Origin: Karstenula rhodostoma CBS 690.94
Lineage: Eukaryota > Ascomycota > Dothideomycetes > Pleosporales > Didymosphaeriaceae
Direction of reading: 5' to 3'
DNA: 64,000 nt
NCBI GenBank assembly: GCA_010093485.1
Contig: MU001494.1
Coordinates: 1,829,937-1,893,936 of the forward strand
Position numbers and translations under genes: made by a program. The notes under the pieces were generated by a model. That model worked only from the letters and a program-made list of their open reading frames with translations. It did no database searches and was not told the DNA's origin. Positions 29,958 to 41,320 of the stretch are shown piece by piece (position 1 is the stretch's first letter; every line of letters begins with the position of its first letter).

Positions 29958-32900
29958 GATGCTCGATTCCGGGGTGGTGCTGGGTGTTAGTATGGTCGTT
30001 GCAGTTCGGAAGAGAAATCCAAAGTCGCGCGCCTCGAAGCCAATTGTGGGCTTGGCAGCGCGAAATAGGCGAGAGCGACTGTGTGCGCTTACGTGAGGCG
30101 TGCGAATACGGTTAGCGCCGCGCACTCACCATCGTCAACATCGACTGCTGCCATCAACCCAGCGTACTTCTGCTCTGATGGCTGCGCCTTTCAAGCACTC
30201 TTGATGTAGACCGTGCGGCAACCACTGGAATCTCGTCTCACACCAACACCCACACTCTTTTGGTTCTGCCGGTTGGTGGAATATGAAGGCCGCAATCGAA
30301 TTCTCCAGTGTAGCTTCTGGGAGCTCCAGAGCATTCGCGACAACCATGCATTTCGCACACATGCAGATTCCGAAGGCTGTTACGGACCGATCCGAATGCA
30401 GAGAATACACTTACGCGTGACTAACGGATACGCACAGCATGAACTCGGACGGCTTGCTCCTTCCTTGGGTCCGTGACAATCGATGCTGTCTCATCTTGTC
30501 ACAGGTTAGACGTCTTTGGGCAAATCCAGGAGAACGAGGTGACTGGTATTCCTGACGACTCGCATCATCGATTGTTTTATTTTGTTTCCCATCGCGCGCT
30601 TTTCGCCGTTGCGTATCACCCATTTTCAAGCTCGCTCTCTCCAGTCTCAAACATGGCCGCACTCAACCACTTCGAATTGTGTTCTCATACTCTACGCGAA
30701 GCCATCAAGCCTTCGGTCCGGCTGCCGATATTGGGCTTAGGCAGGCTCAACGTATAATTACAACACTCAGGTGCTATAGGTTCTTGAGTAGACTATGATA
30801 ATCTACCGCCCACAGCGCGATCTGATTACACAATCCGAACACCGACTAGGATGTCGTGCCGATGAAGTTAACCACGAGCGCAACAGTTCCGGTACTGACG
30901 TCGACGGCCTGTTTATTGACAGTTATCGTATATGCTCCCCTGTTACTACATGGGATGGTACAATCCTTGTTACATGTCACCAAGCCGGCGCTGGAGTACG
31001 ATCATACTATCATCATTTTGTCGCAAAGAGAGTTAGTCCAAACAACCGTGCTTGCATTTACGCGCCTAATTCATCTCGGTTCAGCGTATTTGTCACGAAC
31101 TCGGTCGATTTGGAACATTGGCAGAGCTCCTTACCAGCAGGCTGTCTGTTCTTAATTTCGCAAATGCAGTCGTCACAGCCAACTAGAACCGGTTTCGCGC
31201 GGTCATCGACATTGCACACCGTCCCTTCGCGCCAAACACAGGCTTTTAATGATATCGATTTATGAAGAGCTCGTTTTGTGGAATCTTGTCCACCTGCACA
31301 GGAATGAACAAACAAGTTCGCTCTGATCAGGTGCGCGGACGATGGGGAGTGTGGATACCGAAGACTGCCGACAAATCAGCCTCACTTACAGACGAAGCCA
31401 GTACCGTCGCTCCGGTACACGAGTTTCGTTATCGGCGGCTCGCCTCGAGGTCGACACCTCACCAGTGGCCTGATAAGAGTTAATTGCTACCCAGTGTGGT
31501 AAGTGAGTTCGTATCGCATCCTACACGCCGCTCCCACGTCATGGAGCGGACAATATCAGTACCTATGAATTGTGCCTGAACCGCGCTCGGAATGGGACAT
31601 CATGAATCCATCGCTTGTCACTCACCATATGCAGGTGAGAAATGTCAGCAGCTTTCTCTAGGAAACAAACCTCCGCTTCTTCCTGCGATGCTCCCAGCCG
31701 CTCCCCGGGGCTATCCGGAAAGGTTGTTTCTCTCCAAAAAAGCATGCACGCTCGAGAAGAACACCGTCGCCGGGAAGTGATTGCAACATACCGCCAGGGC
31801 CACGAACCGCACCACTTGTTGTACCGGTAGGAGGTACGATTCCACGAACCAGGCACGGAAATAATAAATTTCCTGCGCGGCATGTCTTATCCCACTGGAA
31901 TTGACCCGATAAAGGAGGGGTTTAGGCGCAACAAGAGCGCGTTTCTCCAGCGCTACTTGGTGCATTGGTGGAACCCCTCCGCACCGCTTTTGAGTGTATG
32001 GGCACGAGAATAGCCCATGCCCACAAAAAACCAATACTTCCAGTGTGGCCTTATCCGAGGATGCATCTATCATATTCCATCTCACGCCAAGTGAAGGAAA
32101 GATTGCGAGCTGTCTCGGTGCTCCTTCCCTACTAGGACAAAACTATACGACCATACATAGATATATCTGCGAGCCTTTTCCACCGTTTCCATGTGGAGTT
32201 ATCAGCTGACCCAATGTCGAACGGCACCGCGGGTATTGCTTTTGACGGCGACTATTGATGGTGACGCGGTGTCGATATTGCAAAGCAGAGAAGTGGCGGA
32301 TGGGTGAGCTCGCTCGGATGACCAGTCAAGTCACATCGGATCGGCTCGCATGAGCAACTGTCCGAGGTCGCAATCGTGATTGTAGGCGAGGCAGTGGTGA
32401 CTCGCCAGGGCTTCCCCGAACAGCTAGCCCACATGGCTAGTACGTAATGTGGAGCGTGCCCACATGTGCTGCCGGAGCATGGGAGGGCGCTAGAAAACCT
32501 TGGGCTTCCAAAGTACGGGCGACGGAGGGTCTTCTTACCAAGATGGTCGTCAGAAATTAGAGTGGCAGGAACGGGCATGACTTCTCAGACCGACTTGGCA
32601 CAGCGAGTGAGAGGTGCAGCCTCGGTGGCTGACATTCGTACCGTGCCACGGACAAGGGTGGGGAGCGTCACCGTACATAGTCAGGCTCCTGGTGAGAGAA
32701 GACACACGGGCTGTTTCCCCAAACTCCAAGCGTGTGCCAGCTGCGTGGAGAGGTACGAAGGATTTCACGTTGATGTGAAGAGCAGGGAGCAGGGAGCATG
32801 TGGTATGTGATGTGTGGCTCTTCCCTGGTGCCAATGGAAATGCCAATGGAAACAGTCTTTCACCGTCGATGGTTGTGCAAGGATGCACGAGTTTCCAGTT

Positions 32901-33247
32901 AGGTATCCATCGTGTTGGAGGTGGGCCCACCCAATTTGGAGCCGGTCAGCGCATTTTCAGAGGTGCCACGCGCGCTGGAGTGGAGCCGTACAAGCCACAG
33001 AGTTCTCCAGAATGCTTGGAGCAGCCATGGCATGGAAGGCTTCCAAAGCTCGACCCCAGGCGAGAGGCAGTCGAAGGTGCAGGGCAGGTGACCACGGCAG
33101 CAGCAAGAGACTGCGACGTCGAAGGTGCAGGCGTCGGATGCCCCAGGATGGAGCCGTCCCGAGAGCGGAATAGCGGCGTGTGCCACCTGGGACGCATTGC
33201 GTTCCCATTGGTGACGCCATGGTGGCTTGATCAGGCTGGTGGGCGGC

Positions 33248-33274
33248 GGTGGCAGCGGTGGCAGCGGTGGCAGC
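33248..33274 (+). repeat. Three copies of a 9-bp GGTGGCAGC repeat
   Basis: GGTGGCAGC repeats exactly three times and continues into GGTGGGGGTCGG, preceded by GGGCGGC. G-rich on the plus strand. Gly/Ser codon-like, but no supported gene spans it. Confidence 0.85.
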
Positions 33275-33548
33275 GGTGGGGGTCGGAAGACAGGGCCTCG
33301 GATCCTCACACGCTGCGAGACCGAGCGACGACACAAAAGTGGACAAGGGCGGCTTGGCTCCCACGAGGCTCCAATACGCCATAAACGACTCCGGCACGGT
33401 TATCCGTGTTGATCGATGCCCCAAGCAGCAGCATCCGCCTGGCAGGAACGCAACAAGTCGGCTTCGGCTGCAATGGAACAGGCCACGATTGATCCGCTGC
33501 AACCCTCATGCATTGGTGCGGACCGTTCTGGCACCGAGCGGGAATTGT

Positions 33549-33603
33549 GTACTGAGTATGTACTGGGTATGTACTGAGTATGTACTGTGTATGTACTGGG
33601 TAG
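33549..33603 (+). repeat. Minisatellite: five copies of an 11-bp GTACTGxGTAT unit
   Basis: GTACTGAGTAT, GTACTGGGTAT, GTACTGAGTAT, GTACTGTGTAT and GTACTGGGTAG in direct tandem. Units differ only at the seventh base, and in the last base of the final copy. A related TG/CAG-rich stretch (GTGTGCAGTGTGCAGTGCAG) lies near 33660. It is about 620 bp upstream of the regulator's ATG. Confidence 0.92.
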
Positions 33604-34223
33604 TGAGTGGACACGCATCCCGGCGAGGCCACTTTGCTCGGCGATTGGCGGATGACCGTGTGCAGTGTGCAGTGCAGTGTGCATTGTGGCAGTGGTGGCT
33701 TCCAGCGGGTTCCCCTCTTTTCAAAGTGGCATGCGCGCCCAACAATGCGCTGTGACGCCACAGCTTGCAACACAGGCTGCAGATAAGCGAGCTTGGCGGG
33801 CGCAGTCGTCCTTTTTCCGCCGTGTCGAGCTTACATCCGGGCTCTACTGGATGTGCCCTCCCTCCTCGCAAGTGCGCCCGCCATACAAGAAGCCGCCGGC
33901 GAAGTGTTGCCCAATCTCGCCGGCACTGGATGTATGCCTCTGCGGGCCAAGCTGGACATTTGCACGCTGCCCCCATCGCTGACGCCTGCATCTGTTCGTC
34001 AAGCGGACGACTCCGAATTGCCAACGCTCAAAGGCTCGGCGCTACTCCAGTTCCGCCCTTGCCCACGGATCCACCTGCCCATGAGTTCTGATTCAGTGGA
34101 CGCTGGACAGCCACTCCCACCGCCCCTCCCCGCGGCTTAGTAAAGGCCAGCCGATGAAACTGCTTGAATTCTTCTTAGCCTGCGCCTCTCCCCGTCTGCG
34201 ATGCCCCAACTGCGTGCCACACT

Positions 34224-37200
34224 ATGGATGCTTCCCCCTCCCCGGCCCTGGACGTCCAGGCCGTTGACGCTGCCCGTGACGCTGCAGCCCAGTTCGAAGG
34301 AACCCCCGACGGCGACGACCAGACGTCGCCAATCAACGATGACGGCGATGGCGATGGCGAGGAACAGCCACACAGGACAGCCACAGGGCCGATGCAGAAG
34401 CGAAGGCGGGTAACTCGTGCATGGTACGTTCCAGCGTGGCGATTGAGGCTGTGCAGTGTTGACAGAACCCAGCGACGAGTGCCGCCGCAAGAAAATAAAG
34501 TGCGACGGCAAGCAACCTTGCACCCATTGCACCGTATATAGCTATGGTAAGCGCCCGATGCGCCCGTCGCTGTCGCTGTCGCTGCGCACCCGGTAACACG
34601 TCGCCAGAATGTACTTACGACCAGCCTTCCAACCGACGCCGAACCGCTGCACCGCAGTACATCGAAGCGCTCGAGACACAGTTAAAACGAGCAAAGACCA
34701 TCCTGTCTCTTGTTTTTCCTACCCTGGATATTGGTGATGCCAGCATTGACGCTCATTTGCAAAGTGGCATGCTACCACAATTCCCCGCTTCCCAAACTCG
34801 TCCCCAAGCAATCCAGGAACCCCACGGCGCACCACGTCGCCATGAACCAGCCCGCGCCGAGGAGCCAGCCGACTCCCATCTTGAATCCATGGTAAAAGCG
34901 ACTGGTAATTTGGACCTTGACGAGGATGGCAATTGGGATTACCACGGCCATTCATCCGGACTGAGTTTCATGCGCAGAATACAGCAGGAGTACGGAGACA
35001 TAATCGATGGCAAAGCGCCCTCTGCCTCGTTGTTCAAATATCGGCCGCCGTCCCAAGTGCTAGATTCCCCGACTTCTGCTCAACCCTCACCTGCCGACTC
35101 TACAGCTCTTCCAGCTGGGACTGACCTCCCACCCAAGAAAATCGCGCGAGCGCTGTGCGACAACGCCCTCATTGATGCCAGTGCCATGCTCCGCGTCGTG
35201 CATTTACCATCGTTCTACAAGTCACTCGATCGCATATATGAGATAACGCCCGAGAACTACAGCAATGCGGAAAACACCTTCCTACCGCTGCTATACGCCG
35301 TGCTAGCCCTGGGCTCGCTCTTCCCCAAGGTCACCAATCAAGAACTTGCAGGAGTCGAGGGACATGCTGATGAAGGGTACGTCGACAACACCATTCCAAC
35401 CGGCCAAATGCTAACCTGTTCCAGGTACAAGTATTTCCGAGCGTCGCGTCAGCTGTTAGACGTCACCGACTGCCGCGATCTAACCTCCCTCCAAGCTATC
35501 GTATTCATGATACAATTCCTCCAGAGCACAGCCAAACTGTCCACTTGTTATTCCTACATTGGTGTCGCGCTACGATCTTCCATCCGGATGGGAATGCACC
35601 GGTCCTTCAATATCAATTTCACACCGATAGAAGCCGAAACTCGCAAACGCTTGTTCTGGGCGATCTGGAGAATGGACACGTATGTCGGTGCAATGCTAGG
35701 TTTGCCTCATTTCATCGAAGACGAAAATGTCGACCAGGACTACCCAACTGAAGTCGACGACGAGTACATCACGGAAACAGAAATCCTGCCCATGCCCAAG
35801 GGCAAGATTTCCATCATGCACGCCTCAAATGCCCACGTGAAAATTGTGCGGATTCTGAGCAAGATTTGTAAATATGTGTATCCGACAAAAGGTACACAGA
35901 ATGGGGGCAAGCACTCGGTCACTTACTCAGTGAGCTACGCCAAGATTCGAGAAATCGAACAAAGCATGCAACAATGGCTGGACGAGCTTCCGATGGCGCT
36001 CAAGCCCGGCGGTGAAGCCCCACCCATCATTCTCCGGTAAGTAAAAGCCCCCCACGAGCTTGGGTTTGTTAGCTGACGATAGGGCAGAGTTCAGCAGCTT
36101 CTGCGCATGGCATTTGCCCACGCTCAGCTACTTTTGTACCGGCCCTTCCTGCACTACGTGTCGAGCTCGGAACGCAGCAAAGCCTCGGTCGACCAACGGG
36201 CGTTCGCTTGTGCGTCTGCATGTATTAGTGTATCGCGCAACATTATACACATATCAGCAGAGATGAAGAAACGAGGCTTGCTCGTTGGTGCGTACTGGTT
36301 CTCCATGTACACCACCTTCTTCTCTGTCATTTCTATCATCTACTTTGTGCTAGAGAACCCGACAAGCCAGACTAGCCGGGAGCTTTTCCGGGATGCTGTC
36401 GAAGGAAAGGAACTTCTTGATTACTTTGCTAAACGGAGTCTCGCAGCAGATAGATGCTCAGAGACATTACAGGTATGTGTATTCGGATGATGTGAGCATT
36501 GTGAATGCTATACTGACTCAAACGTAGAATATTTTTGACAGACTGCCCGAAGCGGTGAAGCGTGGAGGTGCGCCGACTGACAACAAAAAACGCCGGCAGG
36601 CAAGCTCACCGCAATCGACGCATGCCCGGCCGCATGTGCTAAAGCAGGATTCGGATTTCATCGCAATGGGCGTCAAACGAGCATCGACGTTCCCGGAAAC
36701 ATTACCGCCAAATAGCAAGACAACGCTTCCCCTGTCTCAAGGCCATCTTTCCAGCCTGGGGATGGAACGCTTTAACGCCGCTTCGCCAGGCTCCGATTAT
36801 TTTGATGCGACACCAAGTCTGACCCCGACGTCAGCCACTCCCAGTAGTCTTGGCAGCTATGGTTTGGCGGCCGGGCCACATCCACGCCCAGGCCACCCTT
36901 TTGCTGGTTCACCGTTGACGACTGTAGCCGATGCAGCGGGACTCAATGTCGACATCAACACTTTGATGTTCCCGTCAGCAGATCCGTTGGCATACCCCAA
37001 CCAGCCCATGACTACTTTTGAAGACAGCCAGCCGCAGGCCTACCAGTTCAAGCACGGCTCACCGATTATGGCGCAACTACCTCCGCAATACACCGGTATC
37101 GACATCAAGCCCAGTCCGGCATCGTACACACGAAGCCCTATGGCTAATGTACCCACAGGATCAAGACCGCCAGACAATGAGGTACAGCTCTTAGGGCCCA

Positions 37201-37445
37201 TGCCCATGTATCTCATGCAAGGTGCCCAGCACCGTAGTTTCCATCCCCAGCCACATGTGCACGGGCTTCCACCACCTCAAATACCTGGTCAGAACCCCAC
37301 CAACATGAATTTCGACGAGATATTTGGAGGCGAAGAATGGGCGCAAACCTTCATGGATACTGGCTTGGGCCTCAGCGGCGGCCCTGGGTATGGTGGACCG
37401 CCTCACTTTGGTGCTGGTGGGCCGGGCATGGGGGGTTGGCAGTGA
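34224..37445 (+). CDS. Zn2Cys6 fungal-specific transcription factor
   Basis: Six exons: 34224..34423, 34473..34546, 34608..35376, 35425..36036, 36088..36472 and 36528..37445, 985 residues. The binuclear zinc cluster is C67-x2-C70-x6-C77-x5-C83-x2-C86-x6-C93, and a 74-bp exon of its own encodes nearly all of it. A basic stretch QKRRRVTRA precedes it; a coiled-coil linker (APQYIEALETQLKRAKTIL) follows. The central 'Fungal_trans' region includes LLYAVLALGSLFP, SLQAIVFMIQFLQST and CYSYIGVALRSSIRMGMHRS, the typical YxxxGxAxRxAxxxGLHR-type core. The C-terminus is Pro/Gly/Met-rich with an acidic FDEIFGGEEWAQTF near residue 955, possibly an activation patch. It is xylanolytic-activator-like in architecture, but the target pathway cannot be assigned. 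Confidence 0.93.
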
Positions 37446-38359
37446 TTTCCTACACGTGAAATGGCCCAAGGAACACATCGCCTGACCACCACCTTTTGAA
37501 TGAGCACACTACGACGATGTTATCTACCGTGCATTAATCATTCCAGGCACAGGTGCGCCCGGCGCTTGATGCCGCCGATTGGAATAACACATCCGACGAA
37601 GACGCAGATAGAAACGATACCCAGCCAGACAGGTTTCTGAGCGAGAGCAGGACCTCTCAGAAGACGGCCTAATCTCCGATTTCAGGATACCCGGCCATTC
37701 TTGTACTTGTCCTTTATGTTTTTGCGACCACCTCGGATATCTGGCATCGTTTGGAATTTTGCGCTTGGAATGATACCATCCATCTACGGGCATGTCAGGG
37801 GCGTTTTTCATTTTCCAAATTCCGACGCGAGAAACTTTTTTGCTTTCGGAAAGGACGGTGCTATGAGCGTTTGGGGTAGCCTGATTTGCATGCATCTACC
37901 CGTTTTGTCAGGTAGGTGTTGTGGGCATATACCCGTACCTTTTCTCGTTTCACGGCGGAGCGCTTGCATTTGTGGCGCACAGGTAGACAAAACCCATTTA
38001 TTAAACGCAGAACCAAACCCGGAGTAGTTTTCCATGTATGTGATCTGCATTGTGTAGCGTAGCTGCTCTGACTAAGCGTGGCTTGCGTGGAAGCGGGCTG
38101 GGGCGTTTTGTAGACTTGGGCGTTTTACCTGTGGCGCGTGCGTGGCGCCGCACCCCCTCTTCCACTTCCGAAAAAAGAGCCTACCGCCCTCTTTCCCTTT
38201 TCACCAAGTGCGCTGCACACCCCCACCAATCTAGACATCGACTCATCCTGACCCACCATCTCTCACACCCACCTCGACTCAATCCACCGAGACCAAAAGA
38301 AAATACACACGACCCGCCCACCCCGTCCCTCAAAAATCCCACCCAAACCCTTCCTCGGC
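37446..38359. other. Intergenic region, about 0.9 kb
   Basis: Contains the 3' UTR of the transcription factor gene and the promoter of the Tpt1 gene; the 150 bp before the Tpt1 ATG are C/T- and A-rich (long CACC and CCCAC tracts), typical of a fungal 5' UTR. No gene recognised. Confidence 0.55.
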
Positions 38360-39331
38360 ATGGCACGCGGCGGCCGCGGCGGCCGCAACCCTGCCTCCCT
38401 CCCGCGCGACCAGCAAGTCTCGCGCAAAGTCTCCTGGCTCCTACGGCACGGTGCCAACGCTGAGGGCCTACAGCTAGGCAAAGGCGGATACGTAGGCGTC
38501 GACGCAGCGCTGCGCACGCGGTGTCTGACAGCGCTGCACGTGACGTTCGGCGAGCTGCGGGACGTGGTGCGGACGAATGACAAGCAGCGGTTTTCGATGG
38601 TGTTGAAGGAGCGGGTTGAGAAAGTTGGCGAGGGGGAGGCGGAGGGTGTGGGGGGCGTTGATGATGTTGGCGGGGAGGAAGGCGAGGAAGATGCGGGGAG
38701 GTGGGTCATCCGCGCGAATCAGGGGCATAGCATTCGTGTTGAGAGCGAGGGGTTACTCACGCCTGTGGAGGTGGAGAAGGGGAATGTGCCGGGTGTCGTT
38801 GTGCATGGGACGGATGAGGGGGCGTGGGAGCTTGTGTTGAAGGGTGGGGGGTTGAGGAGGATGGGGAGGAATCATATTCACTTTGCGGCGGGGCTGCCGG
38901 CGGGGCTTGGGGAGGTGGCGGCTGGCGGGGAGGGGGGGAAGGAGGCGCCGTTGGTTATCTCCGGGATGCGGAGGTCGTCGACTGTGTTGGTGTACGTGGA
39001 TGTTTTGAAGGCGATGGAGGCGGGGATTAAGTTCTTCGTTAGCGAGAACGGTGTTATTCTCACGGAGGGGGATGATAAGGGATTGCTGTCGTATGAGTTC
39101 TTTGAGAAGGTAGAGAGCAGGAAGAAGGGTGGAGGCGTACTTATGAGCGGAGGTATACTGCCGGAGGGTGTGGTGGTGGATGTGGATGCGTGGGAGAAGG
39201 AAGTCGGGAGCAGGGGTGGGAAGGGGGGTAGAGGCAGAGGTGGACGAGGTGGCAGGGGGGGAGGACGGGGAGGCGGTGCTGCGAAGGCGAGGGCAAACGA
39301 CGACTCTGGAGATCTGCTGGCCGGCGTCTGA
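38360..39331 (+). CDS. TPT1: tRNA 2'-phosphotransferase
   Basis: Single exon, 323 residues. Tpt1 removes the 2'-phosphate left at the splice junction of tRNA by fungal tRNA ligase, transferring it to NAD+ to give ADP-ribose 1'',2''-cyclic phosphate. Signature motifs in order: VSRKVSWLLRHGA, NDKQRFSM, WVIRANQGHSI, VVHGTDEGAW, GLRRMGRNHIHFA, VISGMRRSSTVLVYVD and GIKFFVSENGVILTEG. The conserved Arg/His set (LLRHG, RANQGHS, RNHIHF, GMR) is intact, so the enzyme looks functional. The N-terminus (MARGGRGGRN) and C-terminus (repeated GGRGGRGG) are RGG-rich, which may aid RNA binding and is longer than in yeast (230 aa). There is an acidic insert (EGEAEGVGGVDDVGGEEGEE) after the first domain. Confidence 0.93.
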   Translation: MARGGRGGRNPASLPRDQQVSRKVSWLLRHGANAEGLQLGKGGYVGVDAALRTRCLTALHVTFGELRDVVRTNDKQRFSMVLKERVEKVGEGEAEGVGGVDDVGGEEGEEDAGRWVIRANQGHSIRVESEGLLTPVEVEKGNVPGVVVHGTDEGAWELVLKGGGLRRMGRNHIHFAAGLPAGLGEVAAGGEGGKEAPLVISGMRRSSTVLVYVDVLKAMEAGIKFFVSENGVILTEGDDKGLLSYEFFEKVESRKKGGGVLMSGGILPEGVVVDVDAWEKEVGSRGGKGGRGRGGRGGRGGGRGGGAAKARANDDSGDLLAGV

Positions 39332-39696
39332 GACGTTCAACCGATACAGAACGGAAACTAGACTGTAACGACCTGCCGGCAGCAAAAGCACGGCCACCAG
39401 GTCCATCCAACTCATGAAACGGAGTCTAAAAGGTCCCGAGGACGATTAATACCGTTCCCACGAAGGCTTTGACGCTACAACGTCTAGATCACCATTCGAC
39501 ATGGCCAGCCCGCCTCTTTATATATATATACTCCATATCCCAGCCCAGCCTTTACACGGGCAAAACCCCGCTGGAGGAGGAAAACCCAAGACTTTTAAGC
39601 TGTTTGAAATCTTTGTATTTTAGCACCCACTCGAGTTCCTTTACTACGTCTTGCAAAAGCGCGCGAAGAGTCGACAATCGATATAACTTATATCCC
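39332..39696. other. Intergenic region between Tpt1 and the oxygenase relic
   Basis: About 365 bp with a TATATATATA tract near 39523. Short frames only. It probably holds the Tpt1 3' UTR. Confidence 0.5.
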
Positions 39697-40330
39697 TCAA
39701 GCAACCTCATCCTCAACCTCCAAATCCCCCACCTTGAACTTCCTCCCCTTCATAGCAGCAGAATCCCCACGATCATGATCATGATAATCCCTCACCCTCC
39801 CCCTCAACACCGGCGACGGCGCCGCCCTAATATCAACCCCATCCCCGTGCCTCACGAAATAAAACACACCCAACCAACACACCTGCGCCTGGTCCTCGGG
39901 CAGCCTCACCACCCGATGCACCGTCGACTTCAAATAACCCCATCCCTGGACCAGAAATCCAACGTGTCGCCCACATTACAAACGATTACCGCCGCCGTGT
40001 ACAGGCGGCACGTATTTCCAGCCCCCAGCCGGCGTCTTCAGTTGGAGCCCTGCCACCTCCTAGCTCCAGAGGAGGGTGAGGGAACCGAAATCCGTGTGCG
40101 CGCGACCCCGTGTTGTAGACTTTTGCGTCGGCGGCGGGGCTGCGCGGGTGGGAGATCGTGTGGCGGAGGTGGTCGTCGATGGGCTCGCTGTACTGATGCT
40201 GCGAGGGGACGTAGTCTCTGTAGAGTTCGAGGGTGAGGGAGAAGGGGGTGAGGACTTTGCTTGCGACATCTACTGCGCGGCGGAGAAGGCTTCTATTTTA
40301 GGGCTGTGGGGTTGGAGGGTGACGGAGTCC
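39697..40330 (-). pseudogene. 2-oxoglutarate/Fe(II) oxygenase (isopenicillin N synthase-like) pseudogene
   Basis: Minus-strand fragments line up in the order of a DOXC/IPNS-type dioxygenase: a helix-like segment (TPFSLTLELYRDYVPSQ...), the HxD iron-site motif in AHTDFGSLTLLW, then EVAGLQLKTPAGGWKYVPP, VNVGDTLDFW-like sequence and the second iron ligand in LKSTVHRVV, with WLGVFYFVRHGDGVDI following. The reading is broken: TAG (40062..40060) between LLWS and EVAGLQ; a frame change just before AHTDFG; frame changes near 39945-40000 around the V-x-V-N/C-VGDTLDF stretch. The N-terminal DIOX_N half could not be recovered upstream. Multiple independent lesions make a live gene unlikely. It is divergent from the MFS relic 440 bp away. 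Confidence 0.75.
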
Positions 40331-40771
40331 GCTAGCAATCTCTCGCCTCGGCAATGGGGATGCGTACTGTCGATTTTCTCCTATCCCTAGATGTCCGCTC
40401 GCTACGCTGGCTCTGAAGAAGTCTAATCCGAATGTGTTGGTGTCGCGGGTTATGCTCACCTGGGGTATTGTTAGCATGTGCCAGCGCGCGACGTAGAACT
40501 ATGCTGGTATATATACTGGCCTGCAAGTTCTTCTCAGGCGGGTTTCTATCCTGGGGTGCTATATGGCTTTAGCTAGGACTGACTGAGAGACTACCGCTGA
40601 GGATGGGATTCTTCTACGTATGAGGTATGTTTTCGGGAACCATGGCGGGCTATTGGCGTATATGGTATCTTTCGTAAATGGGGCTAGTGGGATGGCTGGT
40701 TGGTGCTGGGTGAGTGGGATCCAAGGCCCATCGAGTCTGATTGATTGCTGATACGTCAACAGCTCTTTATA

Positions 40772-41320
40772 CTAAGGGTATGCCCGCGATCTTCTGCGCC
40801 GTCGTCACTTTCTTCTTCCTACCGAACTATCCTGGAATAGTCGAACTTTTGAACGAGACCGAAAGGGAAGCGGTTCTAGATGATTTACCTAAGCAGGCAC
40901 CCTGTAAAACGTTCAGCTAGGAGCAAACAATCTCACTCTCCATAGACCCGACATCCATCCCTTTCCTCATGATCTGGCTCACGCACGGTATCGGCGACTG
41001 AGACATTTCCTTCTTCCTGCCTACCGCCATCTACGAGCTGGATATCTCCAACACCGCAATCAGCCAAGTCATGACCACGGCAAGCCATTCCAAACCCCCA
41101 CCTCTACCAGCAAATCCACTGAAGCTAACACACACCAGCCCCCCTTCACCCTCACCTTCGTCATCCCCGGCACCCTTGCCTCCCTAATCCACACCTCCCC
41201 TGGATCGCCAGCCTAGCCATCGAACTCACACAAAATATCTGCTACATCCTGCCCATCACCGTGAAAAGTGCTGCCGCGAAGTACATCTCCGTCATAATCG
41301 CGACCGCTGCGTCCTGTACA
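40772..41320 (+). pseudogene. MFS transporter (anion:cation symporter, Dal5/Tna1-like) pseudogene
   Basis: One frame from about 40780 reads FCAVVTFFFLPNYPGIVELL, then NETEREAVLDDLPKQAP..., TAG (40918..40920), EQTISLSIDPTSIPFLMIW..., TGA (40999..41001), then DISFFLPTAIYELDISNTA and SQVMTT. After a break, further transmembrane-like pieces occur in another frame (PWIASLAIELTQNICYIL, AKYISVIIATAAS). The 'FLPxYPxxxxFLxxxER' plus 'FLPTxIYxLxISxTxxSxxM' pattern is that of the fungal allantoate/nicotinate/vitamin permease family (TMs 6-10). The N-terminal half is missing. The two stops fit Trp codons changed by G-to-A (TGG to TAG or TGA). Confidence 0.75.

Larger units (their letters stand above)
29958..34223. 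other. Long gene-free stretch, about 4.3 kb
   Basis: No frame with convincing protein composition. It contains the promoter of the uL13 gene at one end and the region upstream of the Zn2Cys6 regulator at the other. The right part (about 32.8-33.7 kb) is GC-rich with two short tandem repeats, and 33.3-34.2 kb is Pro/Ser-codon-like in several frames without a gene. Possibly a long regulatory region with upstream ORFs for the regulator. Confidence 0.5.
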
